Shown here: in pieces, positions 22,401 to 33,992 of the stretch
How positions within the stretch are numbered: position 1 is the first letter of the stretch
How the letters are laid out: each line of letters starts with the position of its first letter
DNA from: Limonium bicolor
Taxonomy: Eukaryota; Streptophyta; Magnoliopsida; Caryophyllales; Plumbaginaceae
Length of the DNA stretch: 64,000 nucleotides
Direction of reading: 5' to 3'
Assembly: GCA_023374045.1 (NCBI GenBank)
Contig: CM041776.1
Span: 318,767,925 to 318,831,924, forward strand
Notes under the pieces: generated by a model
Seen by the model: only the letters and a program-made list of their open reading frames with translations
Databases searched by the model: none
Told to the model about the DNA's origin: nothing
Made by a program: the position numbers and the translations under genes

Positions 22401-23374
22401 AAGTTTATATTTATTTGATTATTATTGTAGTAAGTATAAAGGAAATGGCAAGGCGTAAGTTTAGTTTGGAATTGGAAGTAAGCTCATGGAGGTAGCTTAT
22501 TGGAGCTGAAGTTGAGTATTAAACTCCTATAAGCTTGCATAAAGTCTACAATCTACATTGAGAATGGAGTAAGCTTTTTCCTCAAAAGTATCCAAACCTT
22601 TGCTCTAACATTAATAAAAAAAACTGACCGCATTCTTCAATTCAAATAGTAGAATGACAGTTAAACAAACAAATAGATTCAAATAAATAGGAAAGGTACC
22701 AACTTAACTAATTAAACAACAAATGGGGCCAATATAACTATCAATAGGCTCAAAGACAGCACCATTGTTTGGGGTTTTTGGATACTTCAAATTGCTTAGC
22801 GACAAAACAAGACCTGGTTGCTAATGTGGGATCAATAATATAGTTCGAATCATACGAAAAATAATTCATTCATCCGATTTGAAATAAAAACAAAATCGGA
22901 AGAAGCAAAACCCTAACTCTGGGATACACAGATGAAATCCCAAATGCGAGCAAAAATTAGCAGTACAACTTCGCTCAATTGGTTATTCGGCGCCAGTATA
23001 TAGCAAAATTTTTAATTATAGAGACACGAACAATAGAATTTGGGAACAGAAAAAAAAAAAGAAGCAATTAACTCCAAAAATCAAGTCCAGCAGGACGGAC
23101 CTAGCCCTCCAATTTCAACGGTTCCTAAAACAGATTCCGCCAAAAATATATAAACCAGCTGTAAAGTGAAGCATCACTCTGCGGAAGTCCAAATATGAAG
23201 ATTTTACAGCAACCAACAAAATGGAAACAAGAAAATAGGGGGAAATCAGTAGGGGTTCTAACTGGATGGGAGCTAGAGAGTAAAACCGACCTGTTTCTTC
23301 CAACCAGGAGGAGACGGTAGTTCAACAGCAGCCATATCTTCCCTGGCAGCGCTTTTCTCAGCTGAGCTCGCCAT
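16411..23374 (-). CDS. Methyl-CpG-binding-domain protein, MBD10/MBD11-like (2 coding exons)
   Basis: Spliced coding sequence on the minus strand. Exon 1 (23374-23291, 28 codons) starts [13 protein letters not shown] and ends PSPPGWKKQ at a donor CAG|GT. Exon 2 (18165-16411) follows an acceptor CTGCAG| and starts [16 protein letters not shown]. The join is in phase 0, giving about 612 residues. The MBD fold spans roughly residues 15-85: WKK, then [29 protein letters not shown] and a [15 protein letters not shown] tail, the signature of plant MBD10/11. These nuclear proteins are linked to silencing, and several plant MBDs do not bind methyl-CpG strongly. The rest is a hydrophilic Lys/Glu/Asp-rich tail with repeated units ([34 protein letters not shown] twice). 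The tail makes it longer than I recall for the Arabidopsis members. No inactivating change was seen. Confidence 0.9.
16480..17920 (-). repeat. Degenerate coding repeats in the MBD tail
   Basis: Within exon 2, modules of ~25-50 codons built on LETDK-ESKNV--TTDEAKPxEAEI recur about five times (17210-17900), and a second module, [28 protein letters not shown], occurs twice (16560-16640 and 16755-16850). They code for acidic, probably disordered protein and vary in number and spacing, which suggests expansion by unequal exchange. Confidence 0.7.
18630..18845 (+). mobile_element. tRNA-derived SINE (probable)
   Basis: TGGTGCAGGTGGTAGAGG resembles a Pol III A box, and AGGGCAATTCC ~50 bases later resembles a B box (GGTTCRANNCC), the internal promoter of tRNA-derived SINEs. 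The unit ends near a short A-rich tract, and AAAAGGAG/AAAAGGGAG-like sequence flanks it on both sides. It sits antisense within the MBD intron. Family not identified. Confidence 0.5.
20013..20086 (+). repeat. 37-bp tandem duplication
   Basis: Two adjacent copies (20013-20049 and 20050-20086) of a unit containing GTTAAGGACGGGGCTTGAAG differ at one position. This is recent local duplication in the MBD intron. Confidence 0.85.
20776..21328 (+). mobile_element. Solo LTR, Copia-like, 553 bp, in the MBD intron
   Basis: It starts TGTTAGG and ends CTAACA, giving the short inverted TG...CA ends of an LTR, with AACTC/AGCTC flanks (4 of 5 match). It has a promoter-like TATAAATAG at 21069-21077. No primer site or coding region adjoins it, so it is a solo LTR. 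The Copia label rests on size and ends only. Confidence 0.6.
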
Positions 23375-23545
23375 TTTCGCCGACACGCCCTGTAAAGTGA
23401 ATTCGACTGCTAAACCCATTCAAGATATAAAAGATTTAAAAAATAAGCAGAGAGAATCAGTGTAAAAAAAAGACTAAGCTGACGGATGAGCTATTTCAGC
23501 ATAAGGAGTAATAAAACCCCCAGCCCTCTCGCTGGTCTTACCGTT
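23375..23545 (-). promoter_or_regulatory. MBD 5' leader with a probable 152-bp UTR intron
   Basis: On the minus strand a donor GAACG|GTAAGA (exon end 23542) and an acceptor TTTACAG|GGCG (exon start 23389) frame a 152-base intron ending 14 bases before the ATG at 23374. The exon upstream is CT/GA-rich, as in many plant leaders. The transcription start is not determined. Confidence 0.55.
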
Positions 23546-24302
23546 CTTGGAGTATCTGCTTCTCTCTCCCCGTCTCCTCTTCACTGTGTCTACCGGTATA
23601 GTAGTACTACTCACGACAGTTGGGGCTTCAAACGATCACTCACCATATCCCCCCCGTTATGTGTCCGTTGTTGTTGGTGCGCTTACGCGACGAAACGCGA
23701 GGCGCTATCTGGAGAGGACACGTGTGAACGGTGCCCCTTTTACGGTTTGGATCCGAAATGCGCGGTTTAAAGCTCGAATCTAGATGATGGGATGGGCCTG
23801 TGCGTTTCGTGGGCTTCGTTGGTGGACCAAATTGATCTATTAGATTGGGGCTGAGAATTTGTACTGGCTTTGGATCTGGTATTCATTACAAATATTAAAA
23901 CCTACAAGTCTTGTTTATCCTAGAGATTTGGAGAAGTGCTGGAACCAAACTGTGACTTGCCGGGAGATCAAACTTACGAGGCAGTTAGACCACAACACCA
24001 TGAACCAGAGAACTAAGCCATCAGCATCTTTGTGTATTACTATCATGCATACTATCATCCCAAAACTCTTCTCTCCTATCCCTTTTGAGTTACCTCGGAT
24101 AAGTTTGAAAAATAGTGACAAGAAAAGTGGGTAAGAAAGTTGTAGTAAGCTAGCATCTCGTCAACTTTGACATTTTCAGGTATGGAACCATTTGATACAA
24201 AAGATCTTTATAAGCAGAGCACAATCCGCAAACTCTATTGGCCAAGTAAAACCTATCATATAGTTTACTTATCTCAAAGAAGTTGTTCACTTTATTTTTT
24301 TT
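23546..24302. other. Upstream region of the MBD gene
   Basis: A moderately GC-rich stretch (23560-23860) probably carries the promoter of the leftward MBD gene. ORFs on the plus strand here show no recognisable protein. 23870-24300 is plain AT-rich DNA. Confidence 0.4.
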
Positions 24303-24713
24303 GGAAAATTCACGAGATACCCCTGTTTTCTTTCGTAATTCACAATATACCCCTGTGATTTTAGTAATTTAACTTTAAACATGCTTAAATGTTGTCCAAA
24401 ATTGATGAAACTTTACATGGACGATGCTAAAGTGTTATATTTTGGTCCAATATCAAATTTGAAGTTTTTTAAGCTCACATGTGACCTGTGGGACCCAATG
24501 AACAATCACATATTCATTGGGTCCCACAGGTCACATGTGAGCTTAAAAAGCTTCAGATTTGATATTGGACCAAAATATATCACTTTAGCATCGTCCATGT
24601 AAAGTTTCATCAATTTTGGACAACATTTAAGCATGTTTAAAGTTAAATTACTAAAATCACATGGGGTATATTGTGAATTATGAAAGAAAACAGGGGTATA
24701 CGTGAATTTTCCC
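24303..24713. mobile_element. Fold-back (long inverted-repeat) element, 411 bp
   Basis: Two arms of ~190 bases are nearly perfect reverse complements. They begin GGAAAATTCACG at the left and end CGTGAATTTTCC at the right, and meet at GGGACCCAATGAA/TTCATTGGGTCCC with a loop of ~8-10 bases near 24508. T-rich tracts flank both ends. It could be a Mutator-type MITE or a fold-back element. An RNA through it would form one long hairpin, a possible small-RNA source. Confidence 0.85.
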
Positions 24714-24719
24714 TTTTTT

Positions 24720-25550
24720 TAAATACCAAAACTTCATTAGATCATAACGAAGACCCATCCTCATAAGTCGAATAGACCCAACCCAGGCACCTACAATCAA
24801 ACGTGAAGACTAATTGATGCGATCGGATTTTACAAATAGAGATCCGCATCTCAAGTGCATAGGAGAATGCAATTCTGATTGGCTTGAGTAACTACAAGCT
24901 TCAAGAGCTTTACCCTCCCCAACATGGTCTAAGTCAGACCAAAGGGAACAACATCCATGGCCATAAAAACATGCACAAGAACTACTAGGCTTAAGTTAAC
25001 ACACCGAAAGAGACAAACACAAAATACAAAGCAATAACAAAATATTGAAAGCTACATAATATGACTAAGAAACACAAAAAGGCAGGCTATGCCAATATAA
25101 AGATGTTTGTCAAAGGTCCCTACCTAGCCTCACAACCATACCAAGAAGAGTTCATTTTTCTTAGCAACCCCCACCAGAAGTGAGAGTTTCTTTTTCAACC
25201 CTTGATCCTAGTCTTTCAGGGGATGAATCCTGCTCAAGAATGAGGTCCACAACTAGAGATGGCTTCGAAGATTACGGGGTTGATTTACTTCTTTTTGGCG
25301 GTGATCCAGATAGGGAAGTAATACAAACTTGCTCTAGAGAGCCATCCTAGCGTAAAGGTTCCAATCGTCGCTTCTTTTTCTTTGCCACTGAAGTAGACTG
25401 CTCAATTTTCATTGGAGCTAGATCGGATCATTTACATATGGTTTTAGGGGAAGTGTCCGAATCCTTCAAATGAGGTGTGCAACCATCATTGAAATCAGGC
25501 TGAACATGGTTGAGATTGTCGTCAAAGAGGGTTCGTCTCCTCCTGATTAG
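24720..25550 (-). pseudogene. LINE-like remnant: end of ORF1 and possible start of ORF2
   Basis: On the minus strand 25550-25180 reads as a broken hydrophilic tail with KKKKRRLEPL and SLEQVCITSLSGSPPKR, typical of the end of plant L1 ORF1 (DUF4283 and zinc-knuckle protein). A short MNSSWYG...GPLT stretch near 25155-25110 resembles the start of a LINE ORF2, then similarity ends. It is cut from its upstream half (35019-35299) by the LTR insertion at 25556-35013. Several stops are present. Confidence 0.45.
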
Positions 25551-26280
25551 AGGATTGATAAGTCAGAAATTTGCCTAAGTTTACGAGGCTAATTCATGCT
25601 TAATTATCTACATTTCTTTCTGTAACGCCCCTACTTACAATAAATACAGCGGAATATAAAATCTCTACTGGCGTTTACAGACCATCGGGTTCCAAACACC
25701 CGGCACCAAACCTCACCAATTACAACTTATAAAATTACAAAAGCTACGGTCTGAACTCGAGAAAACAACATAAACATAACTACTAGTAAAATAGAATAAC
25801 TCTCCACAATTCCTAACTCCCATCCCAATCACTCAAGCTCTTTGTGGCCACCTGTATAAATAATTTACACCTGCAAGATGAAACCAAGCAGCCCACCCCG
25901 AGAGGGGTGGGTCAGTTCCCTGGAATGGAACTGGTACGATCCTCCAAAAACAAACTTATGATACAACTCTTAAATAAATAATAGCTTGAAAGCAATCACT
26001 TAAACCACACAGAGGAGCAAGGCATTCCACAAATCACCAAATCAAGATAACAAGTTAAGAATAAAGATAAATAACAGAAAGGTAAAGTTAGTGAACAAAA
26101 CCACACCATGTGTTAGTGAACATCCAGTGCCTTAGTTAAACCCAATTCCCGTTAGGAGTAGAAAGACTCAGACAGTCACAAAGGACTAGGAATGATAAGA
26201 TAGATCCAAGAACCAATAACTCAAGAGTGGAATAATTCAACTGGGAGAGATGGCCCCCACCGCCAAGTACGTCCTTTTAG

Positions 26281-26443
26281 GACAGGGGATATACAGCCCC
26301 TCACTGTCTACAACGTCCCTTTTGGGACAGGGGATATACAGCCCCTCGCTGTCTACTACGTCCCTTTTGGGACAGGGGATATACAGCCCCTCACTGTCTA
26401 CTACGTCCCTTTTGGGACAGGGGATATACAGCCCCTCACTGTT
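26281..26443 (+). repeat. 45-bp tandem array, about 4 copies
   Basis: Units start at 26281, 26326, 26371 and 26416 with exact 45-base spacing and almost no divergence. Each contains GACAGGGGATATACAGCCCC. Because 45 is divisible by 3, ORFs stay open on both strands (LLGQGIYSPSLSTTS and its antisense); these are not evidence of a protein. Confidence 0.95.
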
Positions 26444-29400
26444 ACCATTGAAGACACGCGCACGTCGAAACATCAAGACCCAGATCATGGATGAAACGAT
26501 ATCCAGAGTCAAAAGAAGAATTACCAAAATTGACCTTCTCCACATTCCCACTAACTACCCAGAGCAATACCAAAACACTCAGTCCTACAGAGTGCAGAAG
26601 CGTAAACCCTAAGCAGTTAATGTCTAACGGGATAACCAAATAGAAGGAACCAATACCCATGTAAGTTTCACATTCAAGGCTCAGTTAGTCACACAAGCTG
26701 AGTTAGTCATACACATAGTTTCCTTTTGAAATCCATTCAAGCTCAGTTAGCGTTTTCCAAAACATTCCATAAAGCCCATTAGCAAAAGTATTTGAGTACG
26801 AGAAATCGTACCTGGGCAACGTTGTAGCAGTTCTAGTCAACTTGCGCAAACAATCAACAGTGCTCTGAAGAATATTAAGGGTAGTCTATCATCAATCACT
26901 TGTAGCCTAAGTTAAGCTTAAATAAACTCCTCACTCAAATGTTATGTATAACCTTTGACTTGTCTTAGAATGTTGTATAACTCAAGGTTGTAAGACCACG
27001 AAACGTATTTTATTAACACTTGTTAATTGTTCCACTCTTATCCAGTTTACCCATACTTAACCATAATTCTCACATTCAAGACTTTTGAGACCTTTATATC
27101 ATAAATGTGTTTTATATTATATAATCAATCTTAGAATTCCAATGATAAACCTAAGCTCAATACTTTTATTCTTAATTTAGAATAAACATCGTATTATGAC
27201 CTATGATAGGTTTATCTTAGAATACTATACTATTAATTCACAATGTAATGATTATGTGCTTTATCAATATTACCAAATAAACCATCATGATTAAGTTTCC
27301 CCTTAACTTAACTAAGATCTACATCTTGTATATTGGAATCATAATGTTGTAGATACATTTTATTATAACTTAATTGAGCCACTAAACTCAATTATCATAT
27401 CCTTAGTTCAGAATGACTTCCTATTATAACCGTCTAATAATCTTGTCATAAGATGTTGAATTACCTCTCATATTGAAATAACTATATTATTATTAACTTA
27501 GACTTATCGAACTCTTACATTTAGTATTCACAAGATACATTATTTACTTTATCATTAACTATATAATAAGGTGTTTTAAGATAACCTTTTATGTATCCTT
27601 GCTTACATTTAATTTCCTAAACGTTTTCTTTTTACACACTTTCCCTCTATAGACTATGTATAACTCTTTTATACTAAACCTCAATAAACTTAAGTCTTAA
27701 ATTCGTTTTAAATTATTTACAAAACCTAAGGTTTCAAAGGAGTAACGTAATAAATTATTTCCCTTTATTATGTTTTAGGATAAACATTATATCTTAACAT
27801 AAGGTAAAATTTATCTAAGAATTAAATCCCCATTCATAAGTGAAACTGCCAATTATTTAATAAGATCATCTATTCTGAAAATTCTCATATTTTATATTCA
27901 AATAACATATCATTATTTCCAATTACCGTAAAGTATATCAATATAATATCTTATGTAACTTAGTTTTATCTAATAAAAGGTTCAAAGGTTTTAAGTATCA
28001 AATTCCTATTCATAAACCTTTCTATAAATTCTAACTACTAAATACCTCACTTAATTGTAAACTCACATCCTAAGCATCGGTAATTAATGTTATAAATGTA
28101 TTTCATATGGCTTATTTAATGCCAAAAAATTTAAGGATTATTATTTAGATAAATTTCCAAATCATAGTTTAATATAGTTTTATATATAAACCTTTTAATG
28201 ATTTTATCTTAAAACATTAAGTTACTATTCAATACAATAAATGTTATGAAATGATTAAATCTAGACTTACTAATCCACTTCACATTTAGATGTAAAAGTA
28301 TTTCATTTATTTATTAACTATATAGTAAGTTCCATTTGTGTAAAATCTAATTACAAATATTCCTAAGTCCCAACTTATTTGTAACACCCCTACCATTAAT
28401 ACAATGCTTACTGTCCGATCTCCTTACACATCAGATACACGCAGCGGATACATACTTACATATCGTGGGTGATACAATGCCGTTAGTCACCCACGTGACT
28501 AACAAGGCTACTACTTCTACATACAGCATCGGTCTGATGGACCGGAATCCCGAGTACTACATATCTGTAACACATACTCCATTTACCAAGTAATTACTAC
28601 AATCCTCATTCAATACAATACTCCAAGTTCAATACAAAATAATCCACATACCGAGTTTAATAGGTTCCAAATCAAATACAATACTTCTCCCAAATTTATA
28701 CATACTCACTAAGAGTCTATCTATTACCCCTTCCTCACAAACTACCTACTTCTAAATATGAAGGCTTGCCACCGGTCTCTTATCTTGACCGTATCCGCTT
28801 CGGGTACTTGCACACTAAAAACGTTCCCCCTAGGGGGTCAGCTTTCGCTGCGCATGATAACCTCATACCCCGCGTACTAGTGAGGGTACGCCGACCACTT
28901 GGTCGTATACATGCAGTTCATTTATTCACACAACATGCATACATGCTTTCATACACAATACAATAATACTTACGCAAGGCATACATACATACACTTCATT
29001 ACATACAAGGAATACAATATACCATCCAATACATACTTACCTTCTTCCGAAATACACCTACTCATTACATACACAATATACAATTCTTGTTAGCTTCATT
29101 GGTCCACCCGGGTTAATCGGGTGGAGATTACTCTTTTACTCGTTACTCCATACATACGCATACATACTCATACTCATACTCATACTTACTTACTTACTCT
29201 TACTCTTACTCATGTTAAGTCGTCGGGACCTCCGGCCCGGGGACTACTCCGTCCCACCACCGGGATTTACTTGACTCACCAATCCGGGATGCTACCCATT
29301 TAAGGGATTTGGGCCGCGGACCAGTTTAAGAGTCAGGAATTGCAGCCAACCTCTTGTGACTCCGCATCCTCACACGTGGCCGAAGCTATATCGGACTTCT

Positions 29401-29974
29401 ACTCATTCCAGTTTACTCACTTAAGTTAGGAGTTAGGTAGTTAGGAATTAGCAGAAGTCATTCATACAAGCCACATACACAATTACTATGCTCAATACCC
29501 ATTTATACAAAATACAATACAATACTTAAGTACAATACAAGATTCAAATACAAGTCATCATCATTCATATATTTCATGAATTATACAAACTATTGTTCAA
29601 GACAAATATCGAGAACAATGTAAACAAGCACAAGTAAGTGCAATATAATCCGATTCATGCATTTATCTTATTAGGTGATCAAATAAGCACACAAATCGGG
29701 GTAACCAGATTAGGATACAGGGCATGAAGAAATCATACCTTTCACTGTTGTACTTGTATCCCAACGTTCCTCCGGTGTTCACAATTCAAATCCTATTATA
29801 TACATACAGTTGAATGATTAATCTAACTATCATTAACTTAACCCGATTACTCTTACGTTTACTAATCCATACTTACTAAGTCTTGCATCCCAATACTTGT
29901 ATTTTATTTACTTACTCCTAATTACTTAAAAATGGTTTACTTACATATATATGCACATATGTATAGGTGGTTAT

Positions 29975-29978
<4 letters not shown>

Positions 29979-30005
<27 letters not shown>
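29979..30005. repeat. (AT)n microsatellite
   Basis: A run of AT dinucleotides just ahead of the hairpin array in LTR B. Confidence 0.9.
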
Positions 30006-30006
<1 letters not shown>

Positions 30007-30045
30007 CTATTATTTAATTTAATTTAATTTTTTTTTTGTATGACT

Positions 30046-30380
30046 CGACCGACCTTACCCAGGGTCGATCCCAAGGTCGGTCGAAGTCAGTAGGATAATA
30101 CGCTGGAAAATTACAGGGCCGACCGACCTTGCAAGTCCGGTCCCAAGGTCGGTCCATTCCAGTAACTTACAAGACGGAAAAATTTTGTGTCGACCGACCT
30201 TGCAAGTCCGGTCGCAAGGTCGGTCCATTCCAGTAGGTTACAGACGGGAGAATTTCTCTGGTCCGACCGAACTTGCAAGTCCGGTCGCAAGTTCGGTCCA
30301 TTCCAGAAGCTTTCCCGTCTTTGTAAATCTGGGCTCGACCGACCTTGCAAGTTCGGTCCCAAGGTCGGTCCGGCCCAGTA
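30046..30380 (+). repeat. Palindromic tandem array in LTR B, ~72-bp period, 5 units
   Basis: Units start near 30046, 30120, 30191, 30264 and 30336. Each has CGACCGACCTTGCAAGTCCGG followed closely by CAAGGTCGGTCC, forming a stem with inner CCGGT/ACCGG-like complementarity, then CATTCCAG and a spacer. Overlapping ORFs on both strands are repeat artefacts. Confidence 0.9.
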
Positions 30381-31529
30381 TTTGCATTTTTATTTCTCTT
30401 TTCAGTTCTATACTTTGCCCATTGTTTCTCCAATCTTCCTACATGTAATCCCACATGTTTAAACACTACCTAGGCCCTCCAAATTGCCTTAGTTCATCCA
30501 CCAAACTCCTTACCAAATCCATCAATCAACTTACACAATTCCATCACTTCCCTTCCACACTTACAACAGTTTTTCATCCTTCGATGCTACAGATTTTTGT
30601 TCCAACTTCTACCATCCAATACTTCCTCTACCAATGTCACTCCTAGCATCCCAATTACCTCCTCTTACCATGCCAATTCATTTCCAAGCAATTGTACCAT
30701 CTATACCCAAGTCCAACATTCATTTTACCAATTCCTACACACTAATTTTTCCTAACTTCTCCAAGGCATTCCTTGCACTCTTTGCTACAGATTTTGCATC
30801 CTAGTATTCCCATACTTTAAATATCATTCCATGGTCATTAGACATCCCTACAATCCCCAATACACACCTTGGTTCTCCCATTGACCAAGTCATTCACAAA
30901 TGCACATATTCCTACCAAAATTTTGCCATAATTCATCTACTTTCCTTACTTGGCCACACACACCAATTCTCACCAAATTCATTCCTAATCTAGCCACACC
31001 CTTACAAGGGTCCTACCAGCAATCAATACAAATATAAATCCTTCCCAATACACCAATACTCCATCAAACATCAATACTAATACTCATACACAATATACTT
31101 GGCTCTAAGGCCTACAATTTACTTACTAGTTCCCTAATACTCAAAACTTCATAAACTCCAATACTAATACCATAGTTTAGGTTCTTTTAAATTGGTTACC
31201 CATTCCCATTACTTTAATGCACTAAAATTTAACATTAGTAAAGAGCTCTTACCTTGAGCTTATAATTCCTTCTTTATCTCTCATTTCTCCTCCTTCTTCC
31301 TTTCTTGCCCAAATCGGCCATGTGGGGAATGGAGTTGCCAAACTCCATTCCCATCATCCAAACACACAAAACAATTGTAATTAAACTACTAACCCTTAAA
31401 TTAACACTAGTTCATTGAAGTGTTTAAAATAGAAATTCTAGGGTTTACCTTTGGAGTGTTTTAGGAGGGGTTTTAGCCCTTGGTCCAAGAAGGTGAATCC
31501 ACCACCATTGCTAGGTTGATATTATGCTC

Positions 31530-31531
<2 letters not shown>

Positions 31532-31562
<31 letters not shown>
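31532..31562. repeat. (GA)n microsatellite
   Basis: About 15 uninterrupted GA dinucleotides inside LTR B. Confidence 0.95.
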
Positions 31563-31565
<3 letters not shown>

Positions 31566-33056
31566 AAGGCATTACACAAGGGTAAAAATTGGCTACCAAA
31601 GGAGATGAAGAAAACTTAAGGTTTTCATGGAGATTTTTACCTTGTTGGAAAGAGGAGACTCCAAGCTCCATAATGGTGTGCTTTTCTCTTTGAATGGGGT
31701 ATACCCACGAAAATGAACTTCCTCATTTTGAAATTCCGAAAAGAGGGAAGTGTAGAGGAGAGTGAGGGGAGTTCAAATATGTAGTTATTTTTGTGATTGG
31801 AGCTCAAATGGAGGGTAGAGCAAGGAGGAGAAGATGAGGTTGCCATTGGAGCTCTTGTGGAGCTTTGAAATCGCCACACCAGAGGAGAGAGGGGGGAGAA
31901 ATCGGTGAGGAGGGAGAAATGGGAGAGAGATGAGTGAATGTGAGGTGAGAGGAAAGTAAATAAAGTAGCTTTTACTTTATTGTTTTTTTTTTGCTTTTTG
32001 GCTCTCTTATTTAGTTAGCTAGTTATATGTGTGTGTGAGGGGGTTATTTGACTGATAAAACCGGCCCCCTACAGTTATGTTAGCTGGAGCGTTTTTCGTC
32101 TTTTACAGAAAACGCTCGTTACTTTACCCAGTTTAGGTACTGTTCACTAACCGGGCCCGTTTTCCGGAATTTTCTCGTTTCTTTATTTTTATTGGTTATT
32201 AAGCTTCCATGAATGCTTAATAATATTTATTTAATGACTTATAATTTTTACGGGTTCGTTTGACCACTTTAAAATCACGTTTTTGGGTTTTCTCGAAAAA
32301 CGTACGTTAAAGCTCTATTAGCGTTTTAATACATTATTTGGATCCGTTTCCTTCGGGAGTTGTTCCCATATATTATTTAGGTCTTATTAAACCTTCAGAA
32401 TCCATATAATACGCTAACCGAGGTCTCATACCTCCTATGGTTATTTAACGCTTATTTAGCGTTTTTTTTCGCCTTTTAAGCGTTTCTTTATTTCTTTTGG
32501 GTTTATTTTTCCTTACCAATATTAATCAGGTACCATTAGGCCCTTAAATACGTATTAGATTTTTTAATCCTTATGTTTATGTTCGGGGTTTCATTTATTA
32601 ATTCCTAACCACAAATTTTACATTCTGGTCTTTGACAATATATTACACATGTATTTTAATATGGTTTATATAATCTTAGAAATTCAAGATAACTCTTTAA
32701 GCTTAATTTCATAACCACAACAATACTACCTCTCATATAATAATACTTTTAATAGTATTATGTATAGGTTTAGTTTAGCTTATTAATTCCTTCGTATTCT
32801 ATTTGCTATAAGGTATTTATTTCTTTTATTCAGTTATTTATCGTATAGTATACTAGGATTTATTCAAGACATTCTTTAATAGTTTAATTGCATTTCATTA
32901 TTATATGAACTTTTACACATATCTACATCCAAATATGGTTTATAAAATAAAGTATTTTCCTTAGTTTCAATTAAGTATTAACTACCATATATATAATTAT
33001 ATAAATGTAGATTAATTTAGTTCCTTGATTTAACCTAAATTACTCTTTTATATTAT

Positions 33057-33057
<1 letters not shown>

Positions 33058-33088
<31 letters not shown>
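33058..33088. repeat. (AT)n microsatellite
   Basis: A run of ~15 AT dinucleotides in the right part of LTR A. Confidence 0.9.
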
Positions 33089-33090
<2 letters not shown>

Positions 33091-33740
33091 ATTTACCTCA
33101 CTAAAAGCTTATACCTAAAAATATTTATTAACATTCTGGATTAAATGTTAGTTTAGTATTATATATTTCCCCAACCTATAAAGTTCATTATCAACTATAC
33201 TTTAATTTTTGGTTTACATTAAAAACCATATATTATAAGTTATTCTTATGAAAAATCAGAAAAAACAACAATTTTTAAAACCCATTTACATTGTCCAAAA
33301 ATTCCCAACTTTAATATACAGTAACCATAACATTTTGAGACATATTAAATTTTTTTCAAAAATATCTTGTTAATACTTAACAAAATTCCATAATACCCGT
33401 AACTACAAAAATCATAAACCTTACGTTTTAAACTCCAAAACCATATAATTACATCAAAATAAACTAGACTTTTAAGGAATCTATGGTTAAAATTTCAAGT
33501 CAAAATAAATTTGGGAAGGTATTTAAATTAATTTAACAAGTTAGGGTCTTAAATTCCCTCCTTATTGTCTTAATTATGCTTTATTGTTATATTTGTCTCC
33601 TATGATTAGTTTGTTGATTTTTCAGGGTAAAAAGCTCAAGAAAATTCTTAAACGATGTCTCTAGAACTTGAGTCAACCAATGGAAGTCAAACCGGGAGTC
33701 AAATGGTGATTTTTGAAGGAAAAAAATACTAGTTTACAAG

Positions 33741-33992
33741 TGGTCCAGGTCTTGGTCCTGGATATATACCCGGACCAACTCTTCGGTAAACATTTTGCCT
33801 TGTTTTTAGAATGGTCCGGGTATGTGTCCTGGTTTATAAACCCGGACCAATCCTTTGGTGACCTTTCTGCCTAATTTCAGACATCGTCCAGGTTTGGGTG
33901 CTGATTATAAACCCGGAACACTCCTGGAGAGAATCCTTCTGCCTACTTTTAGACATGGTCTGGGTTTATATGTTGGATATAAACCCGGACCA
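33741..33992 (+). repeat. Palindromic tandem array in the solo Athila-like LTR
   Basis: Four ~72-bp units with GGTCCGGGTATGTGTCCTGG and TATAAACCCGGACC arms; orthologous in position to 12459-12706. The arms differ from the other copy but pair within each unit, as if the pairing is maintained. Confidence 0.85.

Larger units (their letters stand above)
18166..23290 (-). other. Large first coding intron of the MBD gene (5.1 kb)
   Basis: Bounded by a donor reading CAG|GTCGGT and an acceptor CTGCAG| on the minus strand. It contains a SINE-like element (18630-18845), a 37-bp tandem duplication (20013-20086) and a solo LTR (20776-21328). The rest is AT-rich with no other gene; short ORFs in it look random. 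Confidence 0.8.
28380..32594 (+). mobile_element. Nested LTR B, 4.2 kb
   Basis: It starts TGTAACACCCCTACC and ends near GTTCGGGGTTTCA. TTATT occurs on both sides (28375-28379 and 32595-32599), although the exact end is uncertain by one base. It contains a GC-richer block (28760-29400), a 72-bp hairpin array (30046-30380), AT and GA microsatellites, and a pyrimidine-rich stretch with spaced TTACCTT motifs (31249, 31447 and 31637). No pol gene was seen, so it is a very long solo LTR or a non-autonomous element. Confidence 0.6.
25621..33543 (+). mobile_element. Nested LTR A (about 3.7 kb without LTR B)
   Basis: It begins TGTAACGCCCCTAC at the point where the host LTR breaks off. It holds a 45-bp array (26281-26443) and long AT-rich stretches, and no genes. 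It is itself split by LTR B at 28380. The right end is uncertain: a GGTATTTA-like end lies near 33525, and host LTR sequence clearly resumes by ~33545. No clean TSD was found. It is probably a Ty3/gypsy-type solo LTR. Confidence 0.55.

Noticed and set aside
26237..26612. ORFs of 104 and 120 codons on opposite strands
   Set aside because: Produced by the 45-bp repeat (divisible by three) inside LTR A; not evidence of a protein.
30111..30466. ORFs on both strands in the LTR B array
   Set aside because: Repeat artefacts of the 72-bp hairpin array.
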